In this document: positions 1 to 10,247 of the stretch, in pieces
Layout of the letters: every line of letters starts with the position of its first letter
How positions within the stretch are numbered: position 1 is the first letter of the stretch
Translations under genes and position numbers: made by a program
The notes under the pieces: generated by a model
What the model saw: the letters and a program-made list of their open reading frames with translations, nothing else
Told to the model about the DNA's origin: nothing
The model's database searches: none
Source: Acidobacteriota bacterium
GTDB taxonomy: Bacteria; Acidobacteriota; Vicinamibacteria; Vicinamibacterales; UBA2999
Length of the DNA: 48,260 nucleotides
Assembly (NCBI GenBank): GCA_020851325.1
Contig: JADZCY010000338.1
Span: 1-48,260 of the forward strand
Direction: 5' to 3'

Positions 1-1382
<1,382 letters not shown>

Positions 1383-1493
1383 TCAACCGCCAGACTATAT
1401 CATGGGCTGGCTGAACCACGACACGAGCCGGCCGCGACACCGGAGGGACGGGACGTTCGTGCTACGATGAGCGTTTCCGAGGAACCTGCGCAC

Positions 1494-3455
1494 ATGACCA
1501 TGCTGGACCGGATGCGGCGACACAAGGGATGGCTCAAGTGGAGCCTCGCCCTCGTCGTGCTCACCTTCGTTGTCTTCTACATTCCGGATTTCCTGTCGAC
1601 CAGCACGGGCGCCGCGCCCAGTCAGGTCCTCGCCGAAGTGGACGGCTCCCCGATCACCGTCGGGACGTTCCAGCGCCGCTATGCGGCACAGATCAATGCG
1701 TATCGGCAGGCCTACGGCGGCCAGATGAACGAGCAACTGCTGCGGCAGCTCGGCATCGATCGCCAGATCGTCCAGCAACTCGTCGACGAAGAAGCCATGG
1801 TCGCCGACGCGCGACGCCAGGGCATCACCGTCAGCGACGCCGAGATTCGCGAGCGCATCCTCAGCATGCCGGCCTTCCAGGAGAACGGCCGCTTCATCGG
1901 CGAACAGCGCTACCGGCAGATCCTCCAGTTCAACAACCCGCCGTTCACGACGACGGAGTTCGAAGACAACCTGCGGCGCGCACTGATGATCGAGAAGCTG
2001 CGCACGGCGGTCACCGGCTGGGTGAACGTCGCCGACAGCGAAGTGGCCGATGAGTATCGCCGCCGCAACGAAAAGGTGAAGCTCGACGTCGTCCCCGTCA
2101 CCGCCGACGCGTTCCGCTCGCGCGTGACCGCCACCGACGCCGATCTCGCGACGCACTTCGAGGCGAACAAGGAAAGCTACCGCATCGGCGAGAAGCGCAA
2201 GTTCAAGTATGCGCTCGTCGACGTCGATCAGGTGCGCGGCGGCATCGAGATTCCCGACGCTGACGTCGAGGCGTTCTACAAGCAGAACATCGCGCAGTAC
2301 ACGACGCCGGCGCAGGTGCGCGCCAGCCACATCCTGCTGAAGATCGAGGGCAAGGACGAGAACACCGTCCGCGCCGCCGCCGAAGACGTGCTGAAGCAGG
2401 TGCGGGCGCCGGGCGCCGATTTCGCGGCGCTGGCGAAGCAGTATTCCGAAGACGAGTCCAACAAGGACCGCGGCGGCGACCTCGATTTCTTCCCGCGCGG
2501 CCGCATGGTGGCGGAGTTCGAGAACGCGGCGTTCGCGATGAAGCCGGGCGATGTCAGCGATCTCGTGAAGACGCAGTTCGGCTTCCACATCATCAAGGTG
2601 GTGGACAGCCAGCCGGAAGTGGTGCGGCCGCTGGCCGAGACGAAGCCGGAGATCGTCGATCAGCTTCGCTGGCAGCGCGCGCAGCAGCGGGCCGAGGAAG
2701 CGGCGAAGACGCTGGCGTCGGAGGCGAAGTCAGCGGCGGATCTGGAGCGCCTGGCAAAGGAGCGTTCGTTCGAGTTCCGCGAAACCGGACTCTTCCTGCG
2801 CGACGAACCGATCGATCAGCTCGGGCCGCAGCCCGAACTGGCGGCCACGGTATTCGGTTTGGCCGAAGGTGGCGTGAGCACGCCGCAGCGCGTCGCCCGC
2901 GGCTGGGTGGTCGCGACGGTGTCGGGCACGCAGGCGCCGTATGTGCCGGCGCTGGACGAGGTGAAGGAACGCGTGCGCGAAGACGTGCTGCGCGACAAGG
3001 CGGCGACCATGGCGCGTGAACGCGCCGCGCAGATCGCCACCGAGTTGAAGACGGCGAAGGACTTTGCCGCCGCCGTCAAGCGCGCCGGTCTCGAAGTGAA
3101 GTCGACCGAGCTCGTCGCGCGCGGCTCGGCGATCCCCGACATCGGCATGAGCGAAGAGATCGACACCGCGGCGTTCACGCTGCCGGTGAACGGCGTCAGC
3201 GACGCGATCACGACGCCGACCGGCACCGCCATCATCCGCGTGGTGGAGCGCGAAAACGTCACCGACGCGCAGATCACCGCCGGCCGCGACGAACTGCGCG
3301 AAGAGATGGCGGCCCGCCGCCGCGACAGCTTCTTCAGCGCCTACATGCAGAAGGCGAAGACGGGGCTGAAGGTCAACGTGCACCAGGACGTGATGGCGCA
3401 GCTCCTCGGCCCCGAGCCGGCCGGCATGCCGGGCTTGCCGGGACTGCCGCAGTAA
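1494..3455 (+). CDS. Membrane-anchored peptidyl-prolyl isomerase, PpiD/SurA-like
   Basis: A 653-residue protein. A short basic N-terminus is followed by one hydrophobic segment (about residues 14-32), a SurA_N-type chaperone region (about 40-250), a parvulin PPIC domain at about 273-370 (the ASHILLK motif is its start), and a long C-terminal chaperone region ending in a Pro/Gly tail. This is the PpiD architecture: an inner-membrane periplasmic foldase that helps secreted and outer-membrane proteins fold. I chose ATG 1494 because GAGGAA lies 9 nt upstream and the membrane anchor follows at once. The open frame extends upstream to 1221, but that part overlaps the divergent cyclase. A TACGAT hexamer at 1464-1469 could be its -10 element. 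It converges on sppA across a palindrome- and repeat-rich gap. Confidence 0.9.
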   Translation: MTMLDRMRRHKGWLKWSLALVVLTFVVFYIPDFLSTSTGAAPSQVLAEVDGSPITVGTFQRRYAAQINAYRQAYGGQMNEQLLRQLGIDRQIVQQLVDEEAMVADARRQGITVSDAEIRERILSMPAFQENGRFIGEQRYRQILQFNNPPFTTTEFEDNLRRALMIEKLRTAVTGWVNVADSEVADEYRRRNEKVKLDVVPVTADAFRSRVTATDADLATHFEANKESYRIGEKRKFKYALVDVDQVRGGIEIPDADVEAFYKQNIAQYTTPAQVRASHILLKIEGKDENTVRAAAEDVLKQVRAPGADFAALAKQYSEDESNKDRGGDLDFFPRGRMVAEFENAAFAMKPGDVSDLVKTQFGFHIIKVVDSQPEVVRPLAETKPEIVDQLRWQRAQQRAEEAAKTLASEAKSAADLERLAKERSFEFRETGLFLRDEPIDQLGPQPELAATVFGLAEGGVSTPQRVARGWVVATVSGTQAPYVPALDEVKERVREDVLRDKAATMARERAAQIATELKTAKDFAAAVKRAGLEVKSTELVARGSAIPDIGMSEEIDTAAFTLPVNGVSDAITTPTGTAIIRVVERENVTDAQITAGRDELREEMAARRRDSFFSAYMQKAKTGLKVNVHQDVMAQLLGPEPAGMPGLPGLPQ

Positions 3456-3738
3456 GATGGACCGCCCGCCCTCGCGCTTCGCGCGACGGCGCGGCGGTGG
3501 GAAGTCAGGACCGCGGCTTCACCGCGGTGGGGCACCGGGACGGGGTCGGCGCGGCGCGAGTAGCCGCGGCCGGCGGCCCGGCTCCGAGGCCGGAAAACCG
3601 ACGCTCCAGCGCGTCGACTCTGCGAGGCGTGGGGCCCCCCATCCCCACGCGCGACCCAGGCTTGCGCGCCGGTTTTCGTACTGACGCCCACGGCCTCTCC
3701 GCAGGGCCGCCGGCCGCGGCCACTCGCACCGCACCTCC
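3456..3738. other. Intergenic region with a nested imperfect palindrome (about 172 bp)
   Basis: This is the gap between the convergent ppiD-like and sppA genes. Arms at 3556-3579 and 3704-3727 are inverted copies with 23 of 24 bases matching. Inside them, GAGGCC/GGCCTC (3586-3591, 3692-3697), GAAAACCG/CGGTTTTC (3593-3600, 3670-3677) and GCGTGGGG/CCCCACGC (3627-3634, 3643-3650) are nested in order, so one long imperfect stem is possible. A smaller stem lies at 3511-3535. The reading frames here look noncoding. It could be a MITE-like element, a bidirectional terminator or a structured RNA. Confidence 0.75.
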
Positions 3739-3841
3739 GTGCCGCACCTCCGTGTAGCACCTCCGTGTAGCACCTCCGTGCAGCACCCTCGTGCAGCACC
3801 CTCGTGCAGCACCCTCGTGTAGCACCCTCGTGCAGCACCTT
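3739..3841. repeat. 13-bp tandem repeat array, locus 1 (consensus GTGYAGCACCYYC)
   Basis: Eight head-to-tail 13-bp units start at 3739, 3752, 3765, 3778, 3791, 3804, 3817 and 3830. The only differences are pyrimidine changes, a ccg variant in the first unit and a shortened last unit. A degenerate unit may precede them. The array ends exactly at the sppA stop codon (TGA, minus strand, 3843-3841). The same family recurs at 40490-40568. Confidence 0.9.
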
Positions 3842-5604
3842 CAGCGAAGAAACACGTAAGGCATGTGGGCGAGGCGCTCGCCGGCGGCGAACAGGCGTGA
3901 CGGCGCCAGCAGCGCCGCCAGCGCCTGACGGTCGCGAGGGCCGAGCAGCGACAACAGCGCGTCGGTCGCGGCCCGCTGCTGCATGCGACCCACCGGCGAG
4001 GCGAGTTGATCGCTCAGCACTTCGTAGAAGCTGCGCGGCGCCGGATACACCACCAGCTCCACTTCCTCTTCCGCGGGGATCTTCGCGCGCTGCTTGGCGA
4101 TGCCGACCGCGGTCATCAGGCCGCCAAGTTCGTCGACCAGACCGTTCTGCCGCGCCTGCAGACCCGTCCACACACGGCCCTGCCCGATCGCGTCGACCTT
4201 CTCCGGCGTCGTGTGACGCGAGTCGGCGACGCGCTCGACGAAGTGGTCGTAGGTGGCCTGCATCGACTCACGCACCTTCGCGCGTTCCGCTTCGGTGAAC
4301 GGCCGATCGGACGAATACATCTCTGCGAAGCGTCCTTCGCTCACCGCCTCCACGTTCGCGCCGAGCTTCTCGAACGTCCCGCCGGTGACGAACTTCCCGG
4401 TGTAGACGCCAATCGATCCGGTCAGCGTGCCCGGCTGCGCGACAATCACGTCCCCCGCCGCGGCGATGTAGTAGCCGCCCGACGCGGCGAGATCCGACAT
4501 CGACACCACCAGCGGCAGCGCCGCCGACTTGGTGATCATCAGCTCGCGCCAGATCACGTCGGACGCGATGGACGATCCGCCCGGGCTGTCGATGCGCAGG
4601 ACGATGGCCCTGGCGCCGCTGTCGCGCGCGGCGCGAATGTCTTCCACGATCGATTCCGACCCGAGCACGGCGCCGTTCACCGGATCGTAGCCGCTCTTGC
4701 CGCTGACGATCGTGCCGACGGCATTGACGACGGCAATGCGGGAGGGACGCTTGACGCCAATGGCGTCCCACGTCACCTGCGCGTAAGTGGCGACTTCGAC
4801 CACCGGCTCCACCGTCATGTCGGTGAGATCGTCGAGTTCGTCTTCATACGCCAGTTCGTCGACCAGCCCGACGCGCAGCGCGTCCGCCGGCTGGAACGGC
4901 CCCTCGTCGATCAGCGCCCGGATCTCCGCTTCCGGCTTGCGCCGGCCGTCGGCAATGCCGCGCACGAGTTGTTCGAACTGATCGAGGTTCAGCGACTCGG
5001 TCATCTCACGATGCGCCGGCGTGAAGGTCTTCTCGGTGAGCGTGTTCACCGCCGTCTTGAAATCGCCGACGTGCAGGAAGTCGGGATAGGTCCCGACCAT
5101 GTCGAACGTGCCGCGCAGGAACACCTCGTACTGCGCCAGCCCGGTGAGATCGATCGTGCTCGTCGGCAGCACGACGATGCGATCGGCGACCGAGGCGAGG
5201 TAATACTCCTGATTGCCGGCCGATTCGAGGAACGCGTAGACCGGCTTCCCCGCGGCGCGGAACTCCATCAGCGCTTCGCGCAGTTCCTGCACGCGCGCCC
5301 AGAACGGCGAGCCCATCGACTGCGGCCGCAGCAGGATGCGCGCGATCCGCGGATCGAGACGGGCCTTGCGGATCATCTCGACATAGCCACGCATCGTCAG
5401 CGTGTGGCCATCGCTCAGCGGCAGCGCCACGTCCGGCATCAATTCCGGCATGTCGCCGGACGGCCGCAGCACCAGCGTCGAGCCTTCGGCAATGCGTGGG
5501 CTGCCGCCGAACATGAAGTAGCCGAGGAGCGCGACGCCGAGCAGCAGGCCGAAGGCCAGCGCGAACGCGCCGAGGACGAGGCGGAAGCCACGCGACAAGG
5601 TCAC
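3841..5604 (-). CDS. sppA: Signal peptide peptidase SppA, long (67K-type)
   Basis: A 587-residue inner-membrane serine protease that degrades signal peptides left after secretion. One N-terminal transmembrane segment (about residues 8-32) is followed by two tandem SppA/S49 domains. The catalytic dyad is visible: Lys183 in the GDFKTAVN motif of the first domain and Ser375 in LAASGGYY of the second. Length matches the E. coli-type long form. The frame is open to 5928, but the extra 108 residues are low-complexity Arg/Ala sequence without homology features. GTG 5604 is preferred because the anchor starts there and a TATACT hexamer lies 6 nt upstream (5611-5616), which suggests a leaderless message. 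A 13-bp repeat array touches its stop codon. Confidence 0.93.
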   Translation of the reverse strand: MTLSRGFRLVLGAFALAFGLLLGVALLGYFMFGGSPRIAEGSTLVLRPSGDMPELMPDVALPLSDGHTLTMRGYVEMIRKARLDPRIARILLRPQSMGSPFWARVQELREALMEFRAAGKPVYAFLESAGNQEYYLASVADRIVVLPTSTIDLTGLAQYEVFLRGTFDMVGTYPDFLHVGDFKTAVNTLTEKTFTPAHREMTESLNLDQFEQLVRGIADGRRKPEAEIRALIDEGPFQPADALRVGLVDELAYEDELDDLTDMTVEPVVEVATYAQVTWDAIGVKRPSRIAVVNAVGTIVSGKSGYDPVNGAVLGSESIVEDIRAARDSGARAIVLRIDSPGGSSIASDVIWRELMITKSAALPLVVSMSDLAASGGYYIAAAGDVIVAQPGTLTGSIGVYTGKFVTGGTFEKLGANVEAVSEGRFAEMYSSDRPFTEAERAKVRESMQATYDHFVERVADSRHTTPEKVDAIGQGRVWTGLQARQNGLVDELGGLMTAVGIAKQRAKIPAEEEVELVVYPAPRSFYEVLSDQLASPVGRMQQRAATDALLSLLGPRDRQALAALLAPSRLFAAGERLAHMPYVFLR

Positions 5605-6042
5605 GTCGGCAGTATAGTCTTGCCCGCCGCGGCCCGCCTGAGGCGTAGCTGACCAGCGCAGCCGGTGGTGAAACGCTGGCGGCGCGGTCGCCACTATCCA
5701 TCCGGGAACACGCGACGCGGCGGCATTCGCCGCCTCGCGCCTCCCCGGGGCGCCCGCTCTGGCGGACGTCCGGCTCGCGAATCCCGCCAGGCTGTCGTGT
5801 GACCGCCGGTTCATCGCCGTCCAGGCACATCCCCGTGCCAGGACGCGCGACCCGCCGGGGGGCCGGGACGCGCCGCGGTGAACGCGGTCACGCCGGTGGC
5901 CGGTGGGATTCGTGGGAATCAGCCCCACAATTCACTGGTGTTGAGGCTCCATCTGCTCGAACAACCCCCGATCGTGGCGGTACTCGCCGGATCAGCGCGC
6001 AGATGGATACTTCACTCGAGTGCGCTGAGGGGTTAGTCGGCG
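5605..6042. other. 438-bp gap between sppA and the serine hydrolase gene
   Basis: It contains the probable sppA -10 element TATACT (minus strand, 5611-5616) and several GC-rich short hairpins, for example around 5718-5732. Frames that cross it give Arg/Ala/Gly-rich translations of noncoding type. I see no RNA gene or repeat array. Confidence 0.6.
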
Positions 6043-7665
6043 TCAGCGCCGCGGCCGCGTGGCCTGCGCCGCTGCTGCACGAAACGACAAGGCCCAGACG
6101 CGGTCCTGCGACACGGTCAGGTCGCTGATGCGTCCGGTGGCGTCGCGCCGGAAGATCACGGTTCCGAGACGACCGGTGAACACGTTCTCGTACACCGGTG
6201 TCAGCGCGATCACGTCGTCCGGCCGGCGATGGATTTCGAGCGCGCTGCCGTTCAGCGCGACCACGAGTTCGGTTTCGATTTCGTCGCTGGCGTAGCGCCC
6301 CGCAAAAACACGCAACGCGTCTGCGGAGGGCGACCACGCCTGCACGCGCTCGAGCAGCCGCGTGCCGCCAAAGGTGTCGGTGATGGTGATGCGCGCGTTG
6401 CCGTCGAGTGTCCACCGGTCGCCGTTCGGCGCCTGCAACTCGCGCGAGCCGCGCGCGACGAGCGCGGCGCCGCGATCGATCCTGACGCCGGCCCCATCGG
6501 CCACGAGCGGCTGCGGCACACCGGTGTCGCGATCGCGATAGAGGCCGACAAACGCGTCACGCTCCGCGGACGTCAACGCGTGCGTCGCGGTCAACGGCGT
6601 CGCCGGCTGGAGTCGACTCGACAGCACCTGATCGACGACGCGATAAGTCAGGTTCTCCGCCGACGCGTTGGCCGCGTTGCACAGCACGGCGACGGTCGAC
6701 GACTGATCCGGGAACGTCGTCAGATACGCGCGATAGCCGGCGGTCGAGCCACTGTGCCGCACTTCGCGAACCCCGCGGTACTGCCGCACCCACACGCCGA
6801 GTCCGTAGTCGTGCACGCGACCGTCGGCGAAGCGCCCCGGCGTGATCTGCGCCGTCAGGAACTCGCGATCGCCGATCACCGGCTCGCGAAACTGACGCGC
6901 CCAGCGCAGCAGATCGCCCACCGTCGTCAGTAGTCCGCCGTTGCCATAGACGTTTTCGAACGGCATGTCGAGATGGTAGCCATCGCTCTCGCGCGAGTAC
7001 GCCAGCGCCCGGCCCGGAACGACGCGCGTGTGATCGTCGCGCCATGAAGTACGCGTCATGCCGAGCGGGTTGAAGATGCGCTCGCGACTGAAATCCGCGA
7101 GCGTCTGCCCCGAGAGTCTCTGCACGAGCATCGCCGCGAGGTTGTAGCCGGAGTTGCTGTACGACCAGCGCGTGCCGGCCGGGAAGTTGAGCGCCGTCTG
7201 CCTGGACAGGATGTCGAGCACGTGCCCATGCGTGTAGGCGCGCGTCGTCCGCGGCCAGCCGGCGATGCCTTGCAGGCTGCCCCAGTCGCGCAGGCCGCTG
7301 GTGTGCTGCAGCATCTGCCGGACGGTGACGGCAGCGGCGCTGTCCGGCAGTTCCGGCATGTGCTTCCGAATCGGATCGTCGAGCGACAACTTGCCGTCGC
7401 GCACCAGCAGCAGCACGGCGGCAGCGGTGAACTGCTTCGATACGGACCCGGCTTCGAAGATCGTGTCGCCCTTATTGACGATGCCGCGTTCGAGGTCCGC
7501 CATGCCGAACCCTTGCTCCAGAACGATTTGGCCCTCGCGTTCGACGCCGACGGCACAGCCGGGCGTAGCGACGGTCCAGTCGCGGAAGATGGCGGAGACA
7601 TCCGGCGCCGCAACGGCCGCGGCGGCCTGAAGCCCGACTGCAAACAGCGTGGTGGCAAGCAGCAT
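6043..7665 (-). CDS. Secreted serine hydrolase, beta-lactamase/D-aminopeptidase (class C-like) family
   Basis: A 540-residue protein with a cleavable signal peptide (residues 1-20, ending AVAA). All three signature motifs of the penicillin-binding/beta-lactamase fold are present: SVSK at 74-77 (nucleophile Ser74, base Lys77), YSN at 169-171 and HSGS at 304-307 in place of KTG, as in esterase and D-aminopeptidase relatives. The C-terminal 170 residues form a beta-rich extra domain seen in D-aminopeptidase-like members. It probably acts in the periplasm on a peptide or ester; antibiotic resistance is not implied. GTG 7668 and ATG 7665 are adjacent. ATG is preferred, with GGGGAG 7 nt upstream. 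Confidence 0.9.
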   Translation of the reverse strand: MLLATTLFAVGLQAAAAVAAPDVSAIFRDWTVATPGCAVGVEREGQIVLEQGFGMADLERGIVNKGDTIFEAGSVSKQFTAAAVLLLVRDGKLSLDDPIRKHMPELPDSAAAVTVRQMLQHTSGLRDWGSLQGIAGWPRTTRAYTHGHVLDILSRQTALNFPAGTRWSYSNSGYNLAAMLVQRLSGQTLADFSRERIFNPLGMTRTSWRDDHTRVVPGRALAYSRESDGYHLDMPFENVYGNGGLLTTVGDLLRWARQFREPVIGDREFLTAQITPGRFADGRVHDYGLGVWVRQYRGVREVRHSGSTAGYRAYLTTFPDQSSTVAVLCNAANASAENLTYRVVDQVLSSRLQPATPLTATHALTSAERDAFVGLYRDRDTGVPQPLVADGAGVRIDRGAALVARGSRELQAPNGDRWTLDGNARITITDTFGGTRLLERVQAWSPSADALRVFAGRYASDEIETELVVALNGSALEIHRRPDDVIALTPVYENVFTGRLGTVIFRRDATGRISDLTVSQDRVWALSFRAAAAQATRPRR

Positions 7666-7774
7666 CACGTCACTCCCCGTCCGGCGCGTGAGCCGGCCCC
7701 GTGAACTTTACCGGAGAACGTGCGTATGAGGGGATGAGGCCTCGCGGTCGCGGGGCCCGAAGGACATCACCGAC

Positions 7775-8008
7775 ATGGAAACGCTGCGTGCCGCCCGATT
7801 CCTCGTCAAGGGGCCTCTCATCCTGGCGCTGCTGTTCGTCATCAACCTGATGACGTCGCCCGGACACTGGTGGGTGCAGTGGGCCGCGCTCGGCATCGGC
7901 ATCGCCTGGGTGCTCAGTCTGTTTCGCGTCATCCGGGGCGTGCTTCTGGCTGGCGGGCTCGCCGCCATCGGCGCCTATATCCTGCGGAAGCAGGCAGGTA
8001 GCAGATAG
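7775..8008 (+). CDS. Small 2TM-domain membrane protein
   Basis: A 77-residue protein with two or three hydrophobic segments (about residues 12-30, 35-50 and 54-70). The pattern FVINLMTSPGHWWVQWAALG resembles the 2TM domain family, which is often found alone or fused to histidine kinases. No catalytic residues are evident and its function is unknown. Only a weak AAGGA precedes the ATG. It lies between two minus-strand genes and is followed by a 7-bp repeat array. Confidence 0.75.
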   Translation: METLRAARFLVKGPLILALLFVINLMTSPGHWWVQWAALGIGIAWVLSLFRVIRGVLLAGGLAAIGAYILRKQAGSR

Positions 8009-8023
8009 CAGGTAGCGGGTAGC
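7994..8023. repeat. 7-bp repeat, GCAGGTA type, copy 1
   Basis: Units gcaggta, gcagata, gcaggta and gcgggta follow one another directly, starting within the last codons of the 2TM gene. The same 7-bp family recurs at 14285-14308 and, degraded, at 29138-29162. Confidence 0.7.
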
Positions 8024-8032
8024 CGGCGCGGC

Positions 8033-8653
8033 TCACTTCCCGGCGACGGAACGCAGCAACGAGAGCAACAGATCCACGGCCACCGCGTTGTGGCCGCCGA
8101 GCGGCACGATGATGTCGGCGTAGCGCTTGCTGGGCTCCACGAACTCCAGGTGCATCGGCTTCACGGTGTCCTGATACTGATCGATCACCGACTCCATCGT
8201 CCGGCCGCGATCGGCGACGTCGCGGACGAGGCGGCGGATGAAGCGCGTGTCGGAGTCGGTGTCGACGAACACCTTGATGTCCATCAACCGGCGCAGCGCC
8301 GGATCCGTGAAGATCAGAATGCCTTCGACGATGACGGCACGGCGCGGGGCGACGGTTTCGGTCTCCGCCAGCCGCGCGTGCCGCGTGAAGTCGTAGCGCG
8401 GCACTTCCACCGATTGTCCGGCCCGCAGTGCCTCGACGTGCCGCACCATCAGATCGGTTTCGAGCGCGTCCGGATGGTCGTAGTTGAGCGCCGCCCGCTC
8501 CTCGAGGCGCAGGTCGTTGCGATCGCGATAGTAGCGATCGTGTTCGAGCACGACCACATCATCGGAGCCAAGACTCTCGACGATCTTGCGAACGACGGTG
8601 GTCTTGCCGGAACCGGAGCCGCCGGCGACGCCAACTATCAAGTGAGGAATCAT
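8033..8653 (-). CDS. udk: Uridine kinase
   Basis: A 206-residue P-loop kinase that phosphorylates uridine and cytidine with ATP or GTP in pyrimidine salvage. The Walker A motif GGSGSGKT is at residues 11-18. The acceptor-binding segment EHDRYYRD follows at about 37-44, then YDFTRHAR, VEGILIF and RFIRRLVRD, all typical of Udk. Length fits the family (about 205-215). ATG 8653 starts MIPHLIVGVAGG directly before the P-loop; the frame extends to 8716 without conserved sequence. No strong ribosome binding site is seen. Confidence 0.95.
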   Translation of the reverse strand: MIPHLIVGVAGGSGSGKTTVVRKIVESLGSDDVVVLEHDRYYRDRNDLRLEERAALNYDHPDALETDLMVRHVEALRAGQSVEVPRYDFTRHARLAETETVAPRRAVIVEGILIFTDPALRRLMDIKVFVDTDSDTRFIRRLVRDVADRGRTMESVIDQYQDTVKPMHLEFVEPSKRYADIIVPLGGHNAVAVDLLLSLLRSVAGK

Positions 8654-8805
8654 GCAATGCAGATTGACGGATCGGGAAGTCGAACTCGAGACCGTGGCCC
8701 AGCACCTGAGGCCCAAGACCTAGGACCTACCTAGCCTACCAGTCCCTGCGTCAACGCGCCGCACCGGACTGCCGTGCGGTCGTGCGATGCTGTGGGCCGA
8801 TTTCC

Positions 8806-9894
8806 GTGACCACTCGCATCCGCGCCGCGATTCTCGTCGCCTGTCTGGCCACGCTCGCTGGCGCGTGCGCGGACTCGGCGTCAGCGCGGCTCGAAGCCGA
8901 CAATCCGATCCGTCCAGTCGCCGCGGCGCCGTTTGGGATGGAGGGATTCGTGGCGTCAGCCGGAGCCACGGCCGACCCTGCCCGCGTTCGGCTCGGACGG
9001 TGGCTGTTCTACGACACGCGGCTGTCAGCGGATCGCACGGTGTCCTGCGCGACATGTCATCGCCCGGACTACGCGTTCTCGGAACCCACACCGATCGCGA
9101 TAGGCGTCGGCGGCGCGCGCGGGAAGCGACGGACGCCAAGCCTGATCAACCTGGCGGGACGCACGGTGCTGACGCCGGCCGATGATCCGGGGCCGATGTT
9201 CTTCTGGGATGGACGCGCGACCTCCCTCGAGGCGCAGGTCGTGATGCCGATCGCCGACCGCGCCGAGATGGCGCTGGACCACGCCGACATGGTGGCGCGC
9301 CTGGCGGACATTCCTGGCTACCGGCCATACTTCACGCAGACATTCGGGACCGCGGATGTCACGACGGCGCGCGTCGCGTCAGCGCTGGCGGACTACGTCC
9401 GCACGCGCGTCAGCGGCAACGCGCCGTTCGATCGCGGCGCGTATGGCGGCGATGGCCGGGCGCTGTCGCTGTCCGCGCAGCGCGGCCGCGATCTCTTTGC
9501 GTTCAAAGGACGATGCGCGCTGTGCCACGCCGGGCCGAATTTTTCGGATGGGCGGTTCTACAACGTCGGCATCGGTTGGAACGCGGCGACGCAGCAGTTC
9601 GCGGACGTCGGCCGCATGGCGGTGTCGCACCTGCCGCGCGATCACGGCGCCTTCAAGGTACCCGGCCTGCGCGACGTCGCTCGTCGTCCGCCCTACATGC
9701 ACGACGGGTCGATACCAACCTTGCGCGAGGTCGTGAATCTCTACAATCGAGGCGGCATCCCGAACCCGTGGCTGTCGCAACGCCTCGGCCCGCTTGGTTT
9801 GAGCGAGACCGAAGTCAACGACCTTGTCGCGTTCCTGCAATCACTGAGCGGCGAAGGCTACGAGGACCGCGCGCCGACGCTGTTCCCGAAGTGA
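8806..9894 (+). CDS. Di-haem cytochrome c peroxidase/MauG-family lipoprotein
   Basis: A 362-residue exported protein. The signal sequence ends in a lipobox LAGAC with Cys21 as the lipidation site. Two c-type haem sites are visible: CATCH at 81-85 and CALCH at 237-241, with the spacing of bacterial di-haem peroxidases. The C-terminal part has FKVPGLRDVARRPPYMHDGS, a conserved CcpA/MauG segment with Met and His ligand candidates. It probably reduces hydrogen peroxide or carries out MauG-like oxidation at the membrane surface. The frame also allows GTG 8782; GTG 8806 gives the cleaner lipoprotein signal. Neither has a good Shine-Dalgarno sequence. Confidence 0.9.
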   Translation: MTTRIRAAILVACLATLAGACADSASARLEADNPIRPVAAAPFGMEGFVASAGATADPARVRLGRWLFYDTRLSADRTVSCATCHRPDYAFSEPTPIAIGVGGARGKRRTPSLINLAGRTVLTPADDPGPMFFWDGRATSLEAQVVMPIADRAEMALDHADMVARLADIPGYRPYFTQTFGTADVTTARVASALADYVRTRVSGNAPFDRGAYGGDGRALSLSAQRGRDLFAFKGRCALCHAGPNFSDGRFYNVGIGWNAATQQFADVGRMAVSHLPRDHGAFKVPGLRDVARRPPYMHDGSIPTLREVVNLYNRGGIPNPWLSQRLGPLGLSETEVNDLVAFLQSLSGEGYEDRAPTLFPK

Positions 9895-9938
9895 GGGTCA
9901 CCGGTCGTCAGTGTCGGACCGAACCACCTCTTCGCGTA

Positions 9939-9979
9939 GCTACAATCTGCTAGTAACGGCGTATCGGCGTTGCTACAAT
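9939..9979 (+). promoter_or_regulatory. Duplicated GCTACAAT promoter/operator element before brnT
   Basis: The octamer GCTACAAT occurs at 9939-9946 and again at 9972-9979, 33 bp apart. The second TACAAT is 7 nt before the brnT GTG and fits a -10 hexamer for a leaderless transcript. The first copy may be an alternative promoter or part of the autoregulatory operator bound by the antitoxin. Confidence 0.5.
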
Positions 9980-9986
9980 TCCAGTT

Positions 9987-10247
9987 GTGGACGGGTTCGA
10001 CGACAAGAAGGACGAGAAGAACCGCCGGCGGCGCGGTCTGAGCCTTGCGCGTTTCGACGACATGGTCGACGCGATCGTCGAGTTCGACGCTGACCACTCG
10101 GAGAAAGAGGACCGCTACAAGGTCATCGGTCGTATCGACGGCATAGTCTCAGTCGCATCGGTGACATATCGAAATCAACAAGCGCGGGTGATCAGCCTGC
10201 GCCGCGCGACGCCGCGCGAAAGGAAGGACTATGAAGACGCGTGGTAA
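9987..10247 (+). CDS. brnT: BrnT-family type II toxin (ribonuclease)
   Basis: An 86-residue protein. After a basic start (KKDEKNRRRRGLSLARF) come DADHSEKEDRYKVIG and the C-terminal signature VISLRRATPRERKDYED, both hallmarks of BrnT toxins. These are RelE-fold ribonucleases that block translation. The start is GTG 9987: the family's N-terminus begins here and TACAAT lies 7 nt upstream, so the message is likely leaderless. It overlaps the antitoxin gene by 17 nt, the usual toxin-first order of brnTA. BrnTA modules are normally self-repressed by the complex. The assignment rests on motifs rather than alignment. Confidence 0.87.
   Translation: MDGFDDKKDEKNRRRRGLSLARFDDMVDAIVEFDADHSEKEDRYKVIGRIDGIVSVASVTYRNQQARVISLRRATPRERKDYEDAW

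Noticed and set aside
1395-2588. Long antisense ORFs, also at 4006-5652, 26301-28685, 29771-31564 and 37741-40056
   Set aside because: They mirror strongly conserved genes on the other strand; in high-GC DNA such shadow frames stay open by chance and their translations are His/Arg/Asp-rich without motifs.
5605-5928. 108-residue extension of SppA
   Set aside because: Low-complexity Arg/Ala/Pro sequence before the transmembrane anchor, with no ribosome binding site; GTG 5604 fits the family length.
6043-7665. Antibiotic-resistance beta-lactamase
   Set aside because: Motifs and the extra C-terminal domain fit the broad class C-like esterase/D-aminopeptidase group; resistance cannot be inferred.
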